This document shows, piece by piece, positions 27,216 through 36,862 of a stretch of 64,000 nt of DNA (its first letter is position 1; each line of letters opens with the position of its first letter). Source of the DNA: Phenylobacterium sp. (GTDB taxonomy: Bacteria > Pseudomonadota > Alphaproteobacteria > Caulobacterales > Caulobacteraceae). The stretch is from the NCBI RefSeq assembly GCF_030645195.1, contig NZ_JAUSLW010000198.1, positions 62,001 to 126,000 on the forward strand, in the 5' to 3' direction. Under the pieces are notes generated by a model. It was not told where the DNA came from, did no database searches, and saw only the letters and a program-made list of their open reading frames with translations. A program made the position numbers and the translations under genes.

Positions 27216-28579
27216 ACCGCGAAGTCACCCCGCTCAAACCCTATGTGACGCCGTCCTTCAGCGGCGCCGAGCAGAGCCTAGATCCGGAGCTGAAGCGCAA
27301 GCTGCGGCAACCGATGATCATCGGTGGGGCCGTGGTCGGGGTCTTCGTGGTCGCCACGATCCTCTGGGCGGCCGTCGCGCCGATTCGCAGCGCGATCATG
27401 GCGCAGGGCGTCGTGCGGGTGGAAGCCAACCGCAAGGTCATCCGCCATCGCGAGGGCGGCACCGTCAAAGCCATTCCGGTCAAGGAAGGCCAGCACGTGA
27501 CCTTGGGCCAACCGCTGCTGATCCTCGACGACGTGCAGCCGCGGGCCTCCGTCGACGTCTTCCAGAACCAGTATGACGCCCTGGCCGCGCAGAGCGCGCG
27601 CTTCGAGGCCGAGGCGACGGGCCGGCGCGTCCTGGCCTTCCCGGCCAGCCTCACCAACCGCATGTCGGACCCCCGCGTGGCCGGCCTGATCCGCGATCAG
27701 CAGCTGCTGTTCACCACCCGCCTGCAGTTCTTCGACAGCCAGGCCGATGTGCTCAACCAGCGCCAGAGCCAGATCGAATCCCAGATCTCCGGCGTGCAGG
27801 CGCAGCTCGACGCCCTGGAGGAGTCGGTCCGGCTGACCAAGGAAGAACTGGCCGGCTATCAGACCCTCTATGAGAAGGGCTATGCGCCCAAGACCCTGAT
27901 CCTGCGCTATGACCGCAGCCTGGCGGAGCTGGCCGGCCGTCGCGGCGCCCTGACCTCCGAGATCACCCGCCTGCGCCAGCAGAAGGGCGAGACCCGAATG
28001 CAGCTCAACAGTCTGCGCGATCAGCGGGTCAGCCAGGCGGCCGAAGGGCTGCGGCAGATGCAGTCGGGGCTGTCGGACGTGTCGCCCCGACTCACCGCCG
28101 CCCTCCAGACCCTCGAGCACTCAGTCCTGCGCTCGCCGGTCGACGGCTACGTGCTCGACCTCAGCCAATCGACCATCGGCGGCGTGATCGGCTCCGGCGA
28201 GGTGCTGATGAACATCGTGCCCGCCAACGCCCCGCTGATCGTCTCGGCGCGAATCAAGCCCGCCGACATCGATGACGTTAAGGTTGGCATGAAGGGCCAG
28301 GTGCGGCTCACCGCGTTCAACTACCGCAAGGTCTCGCCGGTGGAAGGCGACGTCATCGCCGTCTCGGCCGACCAGCTCAGCGATCCGAAGTCCGGCGAGG
28401 GCTATTTCCGCGCCGATGTCCGCATTCCGCCGGCCCAGCTCGCGACCCTGCCGAAGGGCGCCAAACTGAGCCCTGGCATGCCCGCGACGGTGTCGATCAC
28501 GACCGGGACGCGCACCATCCTGTCCTATGTCGTCAGCCCGCTGACCGACACGATCCGCGACTCCTTGAAGGAGGACTGA
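27212..28579 (+). CDS. HlyD-family type I secretion periplasmic adaptor (PrtE/RsaE-like)
   Basis: 'APIRSAIMAQGVVRVEANRKVIRHREGGTVKAIPVKEGQHVTLGQPLLILDDVQ'; overlaps the ABC gene stop. Confidence 0.92.
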   Translation: MNREVTPLKPYVTPSFSGAEQSLDPELKRKLRQPMIIGGAVVGVFVVATILWAAVAPIRSAIMAQGVVRVEANRKVIRHREGGTVKAIPVKEGQHVTLGQPLLILDDVQPRASVDVFQNQYDALAAQSARFEAEATGRRVLAFPASLTNRMSDPRVAGLIRDQQLLFTTRLQFFDSQADVLNQRQSQIESQISGVQAQLDALEESVRLTKEELAGYQTLYEKGYAPKTLILRYDRSLAELAGRRGALTSEITRLRQQKGETRMQLNSLRDQRVSQAAEGLRQMQSGLSDVSPRLTAALQTLEHSVLRSPVDGYVLDLSQSTIGGVIGSGEVLMNIVPANAPLIVSARIKPADIDDVKVGMKGQVRLTAFNYRKVSPVEGDVIAVSADQLSDPKSGEGYFRADVRIPPAQLATLPKGAKLSPGMPATVSITTGTRTILSYVVSPLTDTIRDSLKED

Positions 28580-28803
28580 ACAGGGGGCGAACCGTCCTCG
28601 CTCGCGCCTGTGGAAGGGGTGGGTTGCCCGCCGTTTTTACTGTTGCGCATTTTCGACGGTTCCGATACGTCTTCCTCGGGCTCGTTTAACCTTCGCCACG
28701 ACCATGTTATGGCGGACGGTAAGGACTTCCTGGGACCGCGCCATTCGGCAATGGTGGCCAGGCGTTTTCAGGCGGTCCGTGTGACACATGACTGGAGAGA
28801 CTC

Positions 28804-30927
28804 ATGGCTACGTACTATTTCGACACAATGACGGCGGCGAACGCGGCGGCCTTTGTCGCGGCTGACACCCTCGTCTTCCCCTCGGCGGCCACGGCGACCG
28901 CCGTTTCCGTCGTCTACGTTCCGGCGGCGGGCGCTAGCCCGGCGCGCATCGACGTCACCTACGCCGGCACCACCCGGTCCTTCGACCCGGCGGTGCTGAT
29001 CACCCAGAACGAAAACAGCGTCTTCGCCGACGGCACCGAGCTGGTCATCGGCTCGAACAACACCGACACCATCGCGGTGGCCTCGGCCGGCGCTGACGCC
29101 CTCTACGGCGGCGCGGGCGACGACACCCTGAGCGGCCTGGACGGCAAGAACTACGCCCAGGGCAACCAGGGCGCCGACAGCATCCTCGCCGGCACCGGCG
29201 CTGACACCCTGCTCGGCGGCCAGGGCAACGACACCATCGCTTCCGGCACGGGCGCCAACTACGTCCACGGCAACCTCGGCAACGACAGCGTCGTCGCCGG
29301 TGCGGGCACGGGCGCTGACACCCTGCTGGGCGGTCAAGGCGACGACTACCTGGACGCCATCGACGGCGCCAACCTGGTCTTCGGCGACCTGGGCAACGAC
29401 ACCGTGGTCGGCGGCACGGGCGCTGACAGCCTGCTCGGCGTCGACGGCGCCGACAGCGTCTTCGGCGGCGATGGCGCGAACTCCCTCGACGGCGGCGTCG
29501 GCAGCGACACCATCACCTCCGGCATCGGCAACGATGTGATCTTCGGCGGCGACGGCGACGACAGCATCAACGCTGGCACGGGCGTGAACTCCGTCCAGGG
29601 TAACCAGGGCAACGATAACATCACCGGCGGCGCTCTGGCCGACAGCCTGCTCGGCGGTCAAGGCAACGACATCATCGCGACTGGCGCGGGCTCCAACTAC
29701 GCCCACGGCAACCTCGGCGATGACTCGGTTCTCGGCGGCGCTGACACCGACACCATCCTGGGCGGCCAAGGCGCCGACACCATCGACGGCGCTGGCGGTT
29801 CGGACCTGATCTTCGGCGATCTGGGCTCCGACTCCCTGGTGTCCGGCGCTGGCGCTGACACGGTCTGGGGCGGCGACGGCGACGACGCTGTCTCCAACGT
29901 CGGCGGCGGCAACGACATCGCCGATCTGGGCGTGGGCAACGACGCCTACACCGGCGGCGCGAACAACGACACCGTGACCTCGGGCGCCGGCAACGACGCC
30001 ATCAGCCTCGGCGACGGCACCAACTACGCCACCGGCGACGCTGGCAACGACTCCATCCTCGGCGGCGCCGGTGGCACCGGCCGTGACACCATGTTCGGCA
30101 ACGACGGCGCCGACACCCTCTCGGGCGCCAACGACACCAACTACGCCGACGGCGGCGTTGGCGCCGACAGCCTGCTGGGTGGCACGGGTCTCGACACCCT
30201 CCTGGGTGGCGACGACGCTGACACCATCGCCGGTGGCGTTGGTGGCACCAACCTCGCCGACGGCGGCGCGGGCGCGGACAAGATCACCACGCTCGCCGGC
30301 GCTGACACCATCACCGGTGGGGCCGACGCTGACACCATCGACGGTGGCGCTGGCGCCAACAACGTCTCCGGCGGCACGGGCAACGACTCGATCACGGTCG
30401 CGGCTGGCGCTCAGACGATCGCTGGTGATGATGGCAACGACACCATCAGCAGCACGGGCGCGGGTACGGGTTCGCTCTCCGGTGGGGTCGGCAACGACTC
30501 CATCGTGGCGGGTTCCGGTGCCGAAACCCTCACGGGCGGCGCTGGTGTTGACACCATCGCGGCCGGTGCGGGTGGTGACGCGGATCGCTTCGTCTTCGCG
30601 GCGGGCGACTCCTCCTCCACCTCGATCGACCTGATCTCGGGCACGGTCGCCTTCACCGCTGAAGACACCTTCGCTCTGGGTGTCACCGGCACGGCGAGCA
30701 ACTTCCTGATCGGCACGACGGCCACCAGCCTGTCGCAAGCCATCACGGATGCGAACTCGCTGATCACTGGTGGTTCGCGCGACATCGTGGTGATCACGGT
30801 TTCGGGCACCGCCAGCGACGACGGCACCTACGTCTTCGCCGACAGCGCCGGCACCAACACGATCGGTAACGCGATCAAGTTGACGGGCGCCACCGGCACC
30901 ATCGACCACACCGACTTCGTCGCCTAA
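28804..30927 (+). CDS. RTX (hemolysin-type Ca-binding repeat) secreted protein, putative surface-layer or adhesin-like T1SS substrate
   Basis: 707 aa; many 'GGxGxDxLxG' nonapeptides over ~29.1-30.6 kb; no Sec signal; immediately downstream of T1SS genes. Confidence 0.88.
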   Translation: MATYYFDTMTAANAAAFVAADTLVFPSAATATAVSVVYVPAAGASPARIDVTYAGTTRSFDPAVLITQNENSVFADGTELVIGSNNTDTIAVASAGADALYGGAGDDTLSGLDGKNYAQGNQGADSILAGTGADTLLGGQGNDTIASGTGANYVHGNLGNDSVVAGAGTGADTLLGGQGDDYLDAIDGANLVFGDLGNDTVVGGTGADSLLGVDGADSVFGGDGANSLDGGVGSDTITSGIGNDVIFGGDGDDSINAGTGVNSVQGNQGNDNITGGALADSLLGGQGNDIIATGAGSNYAHGNLGDDSVLGGADTDTILGGQGADTIDGAGGSDLIFGDLGSDSLVSGAGADTVWGGDGDDAVSNVGGGNDIADLGVGNDAYTGGANNDTVTSGAGNDAISLGDGTNYATGDAGNDSILGGAGGTGRDTMFGNDGADTLSGANDTNYADGGVGADSLLGGTGLDTLLGGDDADTIAGGVGGTNLADGGAGADKITTLAGADTITGGADADTIDGGAGANNVSGGTGNDSITVAAGAQTIAGDDGNDTISSTGAGTGSLSGGVGNDSIVAGSGAETLTGGAGVDTIAAGAGGDADRFVFAAGDSSSTSIDLISGTVAFTAEDTFALGVTGTASNFLIGTTATSLSQAITDANSLITGGSRDIVVITVSGTASDDGTYVFADSAGTNTIGNAIKLTGATGTIDHTDFVA

Positions 30928-30952
30928 GACCGACGACGACGGACCAAGGTTT

Positions 30953-30984
30953 GGGGCCGCCCTTCGGGGCGGCCCCTTTCTTTT
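30953..30984 (+). terminator. Intrinsic terminator downstream of the RTX gene
   Basis: GGGGCCGCCC-TTCG-GGGCGGCCCC followed by TTTCTTTT: 10-bp perfect stem with UUCG tetraloop. Confidence 0.92.
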
Positions 30985-31029
30985 GGGCGAATTTGTAGAG
31001 CCTGCGAATATCCGCTACGGCCTAGGCCG

Positions 31030-32721
31030 ATGAGCAATGCGGCGATCTTTTTTCATCCCGACGGCTATGACACCACCGGCGCCCGGCTGATGGGCCGGCA
31101 CTCCGCGGGGGAGAGCTTCCTTCGCGGCTTCCTGCGGCACGGCGACATCGACCGGCTGCACCTGTTCAACGCCGGCACACGTCCGCCGGCGGCCCTGCAA
31201 CCGCTCCTCGACCGGATCGAGCCCAGCACACGGCCGGTGACCTGGCTGAACAGGATGGGCCGCGGCCGACTGGCCGATCCCGGATGCCTCTACCTTCCCC
31301 AGCCCACCCTGGCGGCCGAGGCCTGGCTGCGCAGTCCCCTGGGCCGTAACCGCTACAGCCTCTGCGGCATCACTCACACCACCGCGACCCATCGGGCCAC
31401 CGACATCATCGCCGACATGATGACCTCGCCGGTCGAGGCCTGGGATGCTCTGATCTGCACCTCCGACGCCGTCCGCTCGGGGGTCGAGGTTCTGTTGGAG
31501 GCGACCCGGGAGGACCTGCGGGCCCGGCTGGGAGCCACGCGCTTCCCGACCCCGGAACTCGCCACCATCCCCCTGGGCGTCAACGCGTCGGACTTCGCCG
31601 CCAACGACCAGGCCCGCGCCGACTGGCGCGCCCGTCTGGACATTCCCGCCGACGCCGTCGTCGCCCTCTATCTCGGTCGCTTCCACGCCGCGGGCAAGAT
31701 GAACCCGGCCACCATGGCCCTGGCCCTGGAGGCGGCGGCCCAGCAGACGGGCAGGCCGATCTACTGGATCGTGGGCGGATGGTCGGCCACCGACGAGACC
31801 ACGGCGCTCTTCCACGCGCAGACCCAGGCCTACTGCCCCAGCATCCACTATCGGCCGGTGGACGGCCGCCCGGCCGACACCCGATTCTCCCTCTGGTCGG
31901 CCGCGGACTTCTTCATCTCGTTCTCGGAGAACGTGCAGGAGACCTTCGGCCTGACCCCGGTGGAGGCGATGGCCGCGGGGCTGCCTTCGGTGGTCACCGA
32001 CTGGGACGGCTACCGAGATACGGTCCGCCATGGCGTGGATGGCTTCCGTATCCCCACCACGGCGCCGCGCCCCGGGCTTGGGCGCGACCTCGCCTATCAG
32101 TTCGCCAACGACTGGATCACCTACGAACTCTATCTGGCCAGCGCCGCCCAGATGACCGGCGTCGACCATGGCGCGGCCACGGCGGCGATCGTGGCCCTGG
32201 TCAGCAATCCCGAGCTGCGGGGCGCCATGGGGGCCGCCGCCGCCCGCCAGGCTCGGGAGCATTTCGATTGGTCGGCGATCATTCCGCGCTACCAGGCGCT
32301 GTGGTCGGAGCTGGCGGCCCGGCGAGCCGCGGCCGCGAGGGCGGAGATCGGCGCCTCCACCAGCCCGATCGACAATCCGCGACGGCTCGACCCCTTCCAG
32401 CTGTTCGAGACCTATCCGACCGGCATTCTCTCGGCCGTCGACCGCCTGCGCGTGGCGCCGGCCATGACCTGGGAGATGGGGCGAGACCGCCTGACCCTGC
32501 CCCTGGGTGCGCTCGGCGCCTGGGCCCTGCCCAGTCTGACGGAGGCCGAGGCGGTATTCAGCCATCTCTCGGCGCGGCCGGAGGCCAGCGTCGCCGAGAT
32601 CCTCGAGACCTTCCCCGTCAACCGACGGTCATTCCTGGAACGCGGTCTGCTATGGCTGGTGAAATTCGGCATCGTCGAGCTCGTCGCCCCGCCAACGGTC
32701 ACCAATCGCTCCGCAAGCTGA
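31030..32721 (+). CDS. Glycosyltransferase family 4 protein with ~100-aa C-terminal extension
   Basis: 'FSENVQETFGLTPVEAMAAGLPSVVTDWDGYRDTVRHGVDGFRI'; C-terminal 'AVFSHLSARPEASVAEILETFPVNRRSFLERGLLWLVKFGIVEL'. Confidence 0.87.
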   Translation: MSNAAIFFHPDGYDTTGARLMGRHSAGESFLRGFLRHGDIDRLHLFNAGTRPPAALQPLLDRIEPSTRPVTWLNRMGRGRLADPGCLYLPQPTLAAEAWLRSPLGRNRYSLCGITHTTATHRATDIIADMMTSPVEAWDALICTSDAVRSGVEVLLEATREDLRARLGATRFPTPELATIPLGVNASDFAANDQARADWRARLDIPADAVVALYLGRFHAAGKMNPATMALALEAAAQQTGRPIYWIVGGWSATDETTALFHAQTQAYCPSIHYRPVDGRPADTRFSLWSAADFFISFSENVQETFGLTPVEAMAAGLPSVVTDWDGYRDTVRHGVDGFRIPTTAPRPGLGRDLAYQFANDWITYELYLASAAQMTGVDHGAATAAIVALVSNPELRGAMGAAAARQAREHFDWSAIIPRYQALWSELAARRAAAARAEIGASTSPIDNPRRLDPFQLFETYPTGILSAVDRLRVAPAMTWEMGRDRLTLPLGALGAWALPSLTEAEAVFSHLSARPEASVAEILETFPVNRRSFLERGLLWLVKFGIVELVAPPTVTNRSAS

Positions 32722-32970
32722 CGAGACCGCCGCCGCCGCCGAGGACGTTGCGCAGACTTCATGGAATTGAGGAGGCGAGAGGCCGGGCGGCTCACCCAGG
32801 GGCTGACCGCCCGGCCAAAGCGACACAGCCTTGGAGAGCTCGGCTGACAAAAAACTGTAATCCAATTCAACGGCGGAAAAAAGAAAATCCCGCTGCAGGC
32901 GAAATCAACAGTTCGCGAGGAGGCGCGGCCGGCGGCGGCTTGGCCGCGCATCCGAGGCCGAATCACTCGC

Positions 32971-34032
32971 CTAAAAGGTCAGGCGCTCCTGGCGTTCCAC
33001 CACAACAGCACCGCGCCGGACGACAGTATAGAGCAAGGTATAACGACCCTTCGGCCACCCCGCAGCGGGGCGTTTCTTGCCCACATAGACTAGGTATTGG
33101 GCCTTGTCGCGATCCAGGGGCGGTAACTGCGACTGGGCCAGGATCTGGCCGGCCGGGTCGGTCAGGGTCACGTTCTGGATATCTCCGCCCCCTAGCTTGA
33201 TGGCGCGCACGTAGGCGATGAGCATCGGGCTGTCGGCCGTGGGCGCGGCGATCCCCCCAGCCTCCACGGCCTGCCCGGAGACCGGGGCGGCGGCGAAGCC
33301 GATATTGAGCACCGCACCCTGCTGATAGGCCAGTTTCCGGGCGGTGGCGGGATCCCACAGGCTCGATCCCGGGGCGGCGCCCGGGTCGCAGGCCGCGCCT
33401 GGGGTCGGCGCGAAGGGGTCGATGGTCACCCCGTCGTGGCGCACGGTGAGGTGGAGGTGGGGATACTCGGTATTGCCCGAGAGGCCGACCTTGGCGAGGG
33501 GGCGGCCGGCCTCGACCCTATCGCCGGTCTTCACGACGATGCTGCCCCGGGCCAGGTGGCAGTACTGGGTCTCCCAGCCGTTCCCGTGGTCGACCACCAC
33601 CCCGTTGCCGCACTCGCGGTTGGCGACATCGACGCCGGCGGTCCGCACCGAGATGTCCTCCACCCCGTCGCGTAGGCGGGCGACCAGACCCGGGGCGGCG
33701 GCGAGCACCAGGACGCCGGCGCGCTGGGCGGCCATGTTGGGGATGCGGAAGTCGATCCCGCCGTGGGCCTCATAGGTCTGGCCCCCGCAGCGGTAGTCCT
33801 GGACCCCGGGGCCAGGGTCGCGATCCAGGTAGTTCTGCACCGCGCAGTCGACGCCTATGGCGCAGGCGATGGGCAGGGCCAGGCGCGGGGCGTCGGCCGG
33901 CGGCGGGACGATGGCCGACACCGGCGCCGCCGGAGCCGGGGCGGGTTTGGGCGCGGTGGCCGCCGGCGTGCCGGGACCGCAGCCGGTAATCAGGGCCAGG
34001 AGGGCCAGGGCGGCGTAACGGTTGACAGTCAT
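32971..34032 (-). CDS. M23-family peptidase-like lipoprotein
   Basis: 'ALALLALITGCGPG' lipobox; 'HGGIDFRIPN...GNGVVVDHGNGWETQYCHLARGSIVVKTGDRVEAGRPLAKVGLSGNTEYPHLHLTVRHDG'. Confidence 0.87.
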   Translation of the reverse strand: MTVNRYAALALLALITGCGPGTPAATAPKPAPAPAAPVSAIVPPPADAPRLALPIACAIGVDCAVQNYLDRDPGPGVQDYRCGGQTYEAHGGIDFRIPNMAAQRAGVLVLAAAPGLVARLRDGVEDISVRTAGVDVANRECGNGVVVDHGNGWETQYCHLARGSIVVKTGDRVEAGRPLAKVGLSGNTEYPHLHLTVRHDGVTIDPFAPTPGAACDPGAAPGSSLWDPATARKLAYQQGAVLNIGFAAAPVSGQAVEAGGIAAPTADSPMLIAYVRAIKLGGGDIQNVTLTDPAGQILAQSQLPPLDRDKAQYLVYVGKKRPAAGWPKGRYTLLYTVVRRGAVVVERQERLTF

Positions 34033-34090
34033 CGGTATGGCTCCCTGAAGCCGCGATCCTGGGGGTCTGCTGGGACGGAACTGTGACGCG

Positions 34091-34813
34091 TCAGAAGCCG
34101 ATCCCGGTCAGGGCCTGCAGCCGGGCGAGATCGGCGGCGTAGACGCCGCGCAGGTGGTCGACATCGGCGGGCTCCAGCCCCGCCATCTCCTGGCCGACAT
34201 GGATGGCGCGGGGGCTGGTGGGCGGCGGCGGGGGTGCGCCCAGGAAAGCGCAGACCTCTCCCAGCACCCGGTTGGGATCGGCGCGCAGGTCCTCGGCCTT
34301 CAGAGCCAGGATCTGGTCACGGGGAAAGAGGGCGTAGAGGCGCGCGAACTGCTCGCCGTAGAAGCCGCGCTCCACATAGGAGTATTCCCGGTGATGGCCC
34401 CAGGGCTGGCTGTCGAACAGCCGTTGGCGGCCCTGGCGGACGCACCAGCCGAAGGGCTCGCGCTCGGCGCCGCGGGAGGTCTCCATCCGCCAGTGGGACC
34501 AGGCCCGCTCGACGGGATCGCGCAGCATGACGATCAGGCGCATGGCCGGATTGTAGGCCGCGATCCGCTCCAGGCTCCGCGGCCAATAGAGATAGATGGG
34601 GGTGGCCTCGCCGACCACGGCGCCTGGGCCCGGCGCGAACTGGGCGTGGTAGGCGCCATAGTCGGGGTTTCTCCAGTCGACGGTCTCGTCGTCGAAGAAG
34701 TGGACCTCCTTGATGGTCGAGAGCGAGATTCCCGGGACGTCGCCCAGGTGATCGAACAGGGCCGTCGTCCCGGCCTTCTGCACACCGGCGATGATGAAGT
34801 CGACGAGGGGCAT
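34091..34813 (-). CDS. Sulfotransferase domain protein
   Basis: 'DFIIAGVQKAGTTALFDHL', 'LIVMLRDPVERAWSHWRMETSRG'. Confidence 0.88.
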   Translation of the reverse strand: MPLVDFIIAGVQKAGTTALFDHLGDVPGISLSTIKEVHFFDDETVDWRNPDYGAYHAQFAPGPGAVVGEATPIYLYWPRSLERIAAYNPAMRLIVMLRDPVERAWSHWRMETSRGAEREPFGWCVRQGRQRLFDSQPWGHHREYSYVERGFYGEQFARLYALFPRDQILALKAEDLRADPNRVLGEVCAFLGAPPPPPTSPRAIHVGQEMAGLEPADVDHLRGVYAADLARLQALTGIGF

Positions 34814-35033
34814 GGTTCCTCTGGGCTCACCCTGCGCGCGAGGCGGGGCGGCCCCGACCTACGCTTGGCGTGGATACGACTTCATGCGCGCGACGACACG
34901 CGATAATAGGAAGGGGACTGCGCCGCCGGCCCTCGACGGGCCCCGCGCGGCGCCACGCTAGAACGGGTTTCAGAGCCTTGACCGCCAAGATCGACACCGC
35001 CGCGCATGCCGGCAAAGCCCCCGCGAGCGGCCG

Positions 35034-35807
35034 ATGAAGGCCGTCATCCTGTGCGGCGGGCTGGGAACCCGCATCTCCGAGGAAAGCCACCTGAAGCCCA
35101 AGCCGATGATCGAGATCGGCGGCCGGCCCATCCTCTGGCACATCATGAAGCTGTTCTCCCACTACGGCTTCAACGAGTTCATCATCTGCCTTGGCTACAA
35201 GGGCTACGTGATCAAGGAGTACTTCTCCAACTACGTGCTCCACAACGCCGACTTCACCGTCGACCTGGCCAATGGCTCGATGGAATACCACGCCACCAAT
35301 CACGAACCCTGGAAGGTCACCCTGGTGGAGACGGGCCCGGAGACCATGACCGGCGGGCGCCTGAAGCGAGTGGCCAAGTACCTGACGCCGGGCGAGTCCT
35401 TCTTCTTCACCTATGGCGACGGGGTGGCCGACGTGGATCTTGCGGCCCTGGCGGCCTTCCACAAGGCGCACGGCAAGCAGTCTACGGTGACGGCGGTCTC
35501 GCCCCCCGGCCGCTATGGCGCGCTCGACATCGTCAATGGCGCGGTGGAGCGGTTCATCGAGAAGCCGCCCGGCGACAACGGGCTGATCAATGGCGGCTTC
35601 TTCGTCCTGCAGCCCGAGGTGGTCAGCCGCATCGCCGGAGACGAGATCCCGTTCGAGTCCGCGCCGCTGGAGGGCCTGGCCGCCGACGGCGAGCTGATGG
35701 CCTGGCGCCACGAGGGCTTCTGGGCGGCCATGGACACCCTGCGCGACAAGAATCAACTGGAGGCCCTGTGGGCCTCGGGCAAAGCGCCCTGGCACGTCTG
35801 GAAATGA
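35034..35807 (+). CDS. rfbF: Glucose-1-phosphate cytidylyltransferase
   Basis: 'MKAVILCGGLGTRISEESHLKPKPMIEIGGRPILWHIMKLFSHYGFNEFIICLGYKG'. Confidence 0.96.
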   Translation: MKAVILCGGLGTRISEESHLKPKPMIEIGGRPILWHIMKLFSHYGFNEFIICLGYKGYVIKEYFSNYVLHNADFTVDLANGSMEYHATNHEPWKVTLVETGPETMTGGRLKRVAKYLTPGESFFFTYGDGVADVDLAALAAFHKAHGKQSTVTAVSPPGRYGALDIVNGAVERFIEKPPGDNGLINGGFFVLQPEVVSRIAGDEIPFESAPLEGLAADGELMAWRHEGFWAAMDTLRDKNQLEALWASGKAPWHVWK

Positions 35808-36862
35808 GCCGACCCGATCCCGCCTTCTGGTCGGGCAAGCGCGTCCTGCTCACCGGCCACACCGGCTTCAAGGGCTCGTGGGCGGCGATCTGGCTGACAG
35901 CGCTCGGCGCCAGGGTCACCGGCCTGGCGCTCGCCCCCGACCAGACGCCCGCCCTGTTCGACCAGGCGGGCGTCGGGGCCCTGATCGAGTCGAAGATCGC
36001 CGACCTGCGCGACCAGGCCGCCGTCGAGGCGGCGCTGAAGGGCCGCGAGTTCGATCTGGTGCTGCACATGGCCGCCCAGCCGATCGTGCGGGCCTCCATC
36101 GAGGATCCGGTGGCCACCTTCGCCTCCAACATCCTGGGCACCGCCCACCTGCTGCAGACCCTGCGCGGTCAGGCCGCCCTGAAGGCCGTCCTGGTGATCA
36201 CGTCGGACAAGGTCTACGCCAACGCCGAGACCGGCCGGGCCTTCTCCGAGACCGACGCCCTGGGGGGCAAGGACCCCTATTCGGCTTCCAAGGCGGCGGC
36301 CGAGATCGTCACCCAGAGCTTCGCCCGCAGCTTCTTCGACAAGGCCGGCGTGCCCGTGGCCACGGCCCGGGGCGGCAATGTCATCGGCGGCGGCGACTAT
36401 TCCCGCGACCGGATCGTCGCCGACATCGTCCGCGCCGGTCAGGCCCAGGGGGTGACGGTGCTGCGCCATCCGGAGGCCACCCGACCCTGGCAGCATGTGC
36501 TGGACTGCGTGGCCGGCTACCTGACCTATCTTGAGCGCCTGGCCACCGATCCCGCCGCGCCCCGCGCCCTGAATTTCGGCCCTCGCCCTGGCGGGCCCGA
36601 GGTGACGGTGGGCGAGCTGGCCACCACCGCGGTCAAGGCCCTGGGCGCCAAGCCCTGGCGCCACGAACCCGACCCCAATTCCCTGGAAGCCCGGTCGCTG
36701 GGCATCGACGCCAGCCTCGCCAAGCGGGTGCTGGGCTTCGAGAGCCGCCTCGACGCACCGGTGGCCGTCGAATGGACCATGGACTGGTATCGCCTGCAGG
36801 CCGACGGCGGCGACGCCCTCACCCTGTGCCGGGACCAGATCTCGCGTTACGAAGGCCTTTGA
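35804..36862 (+). CDS. rfbG: CDP-glucose 4,6-dehydratase
   Basis: 'FWSGKRVLLTGHTGFKGSWAAIWLTALGARVTGLALAPDQTPALF', 'NVIGGGDYSRDRIVADIVRA'; ATGA overlap with rfbF. Confidence 0.95.
   Translation: MSRPDPAFWSGKRVLLTGHTGFKGSWAAIWLTALGARVTGLALAPDQTPALFDQAGVGALIESKIADLRDQAAVEAALKGREFDLVLHMAAQPIVRASIEDPVATFASNILGTAHLLQTLRGQAALKAVLVITSDKVYANAETGRAFSETDALGGKDPYSASKAAAEIVTQSFARSFFDKAGVPVATARGGNVIGGGDYSRDRIVADIVRAGQAQGVTVLRHPEATRPWQHVLDCVAGYLTYLERLATDPAAPRALNFGPRPGGPEVTVGELATTAVKALGAKPWRHEPDPNSLEARSLGIDASLAKRVLGFESRLDAPVAVEWTMDWYRLQADGGDALTLCRDQISRYEGL

Noticed and set aside
29100-30600. Possible CRISPR or satellite-like DNA repeats
   Set aside because: Repeats are in-frame, degenerate GGxGxDxLxG codons of one ORF; no uniform direct repeats or unique spacers
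28768-30909. 713-aa antisense ORF opposite the RTX gene
   Set aside because: Frame shadow of the high-GC repetitive RTX coding sequence; low-complexity Val/Ala/Gly translation; no independent start context
32722-32970. Relatively AT-rich gap between GT4 and M23 genes as a candidate ncRNA
   Set aside because: No clear hairpin, promoter or terminator signature by eye; not enough to call
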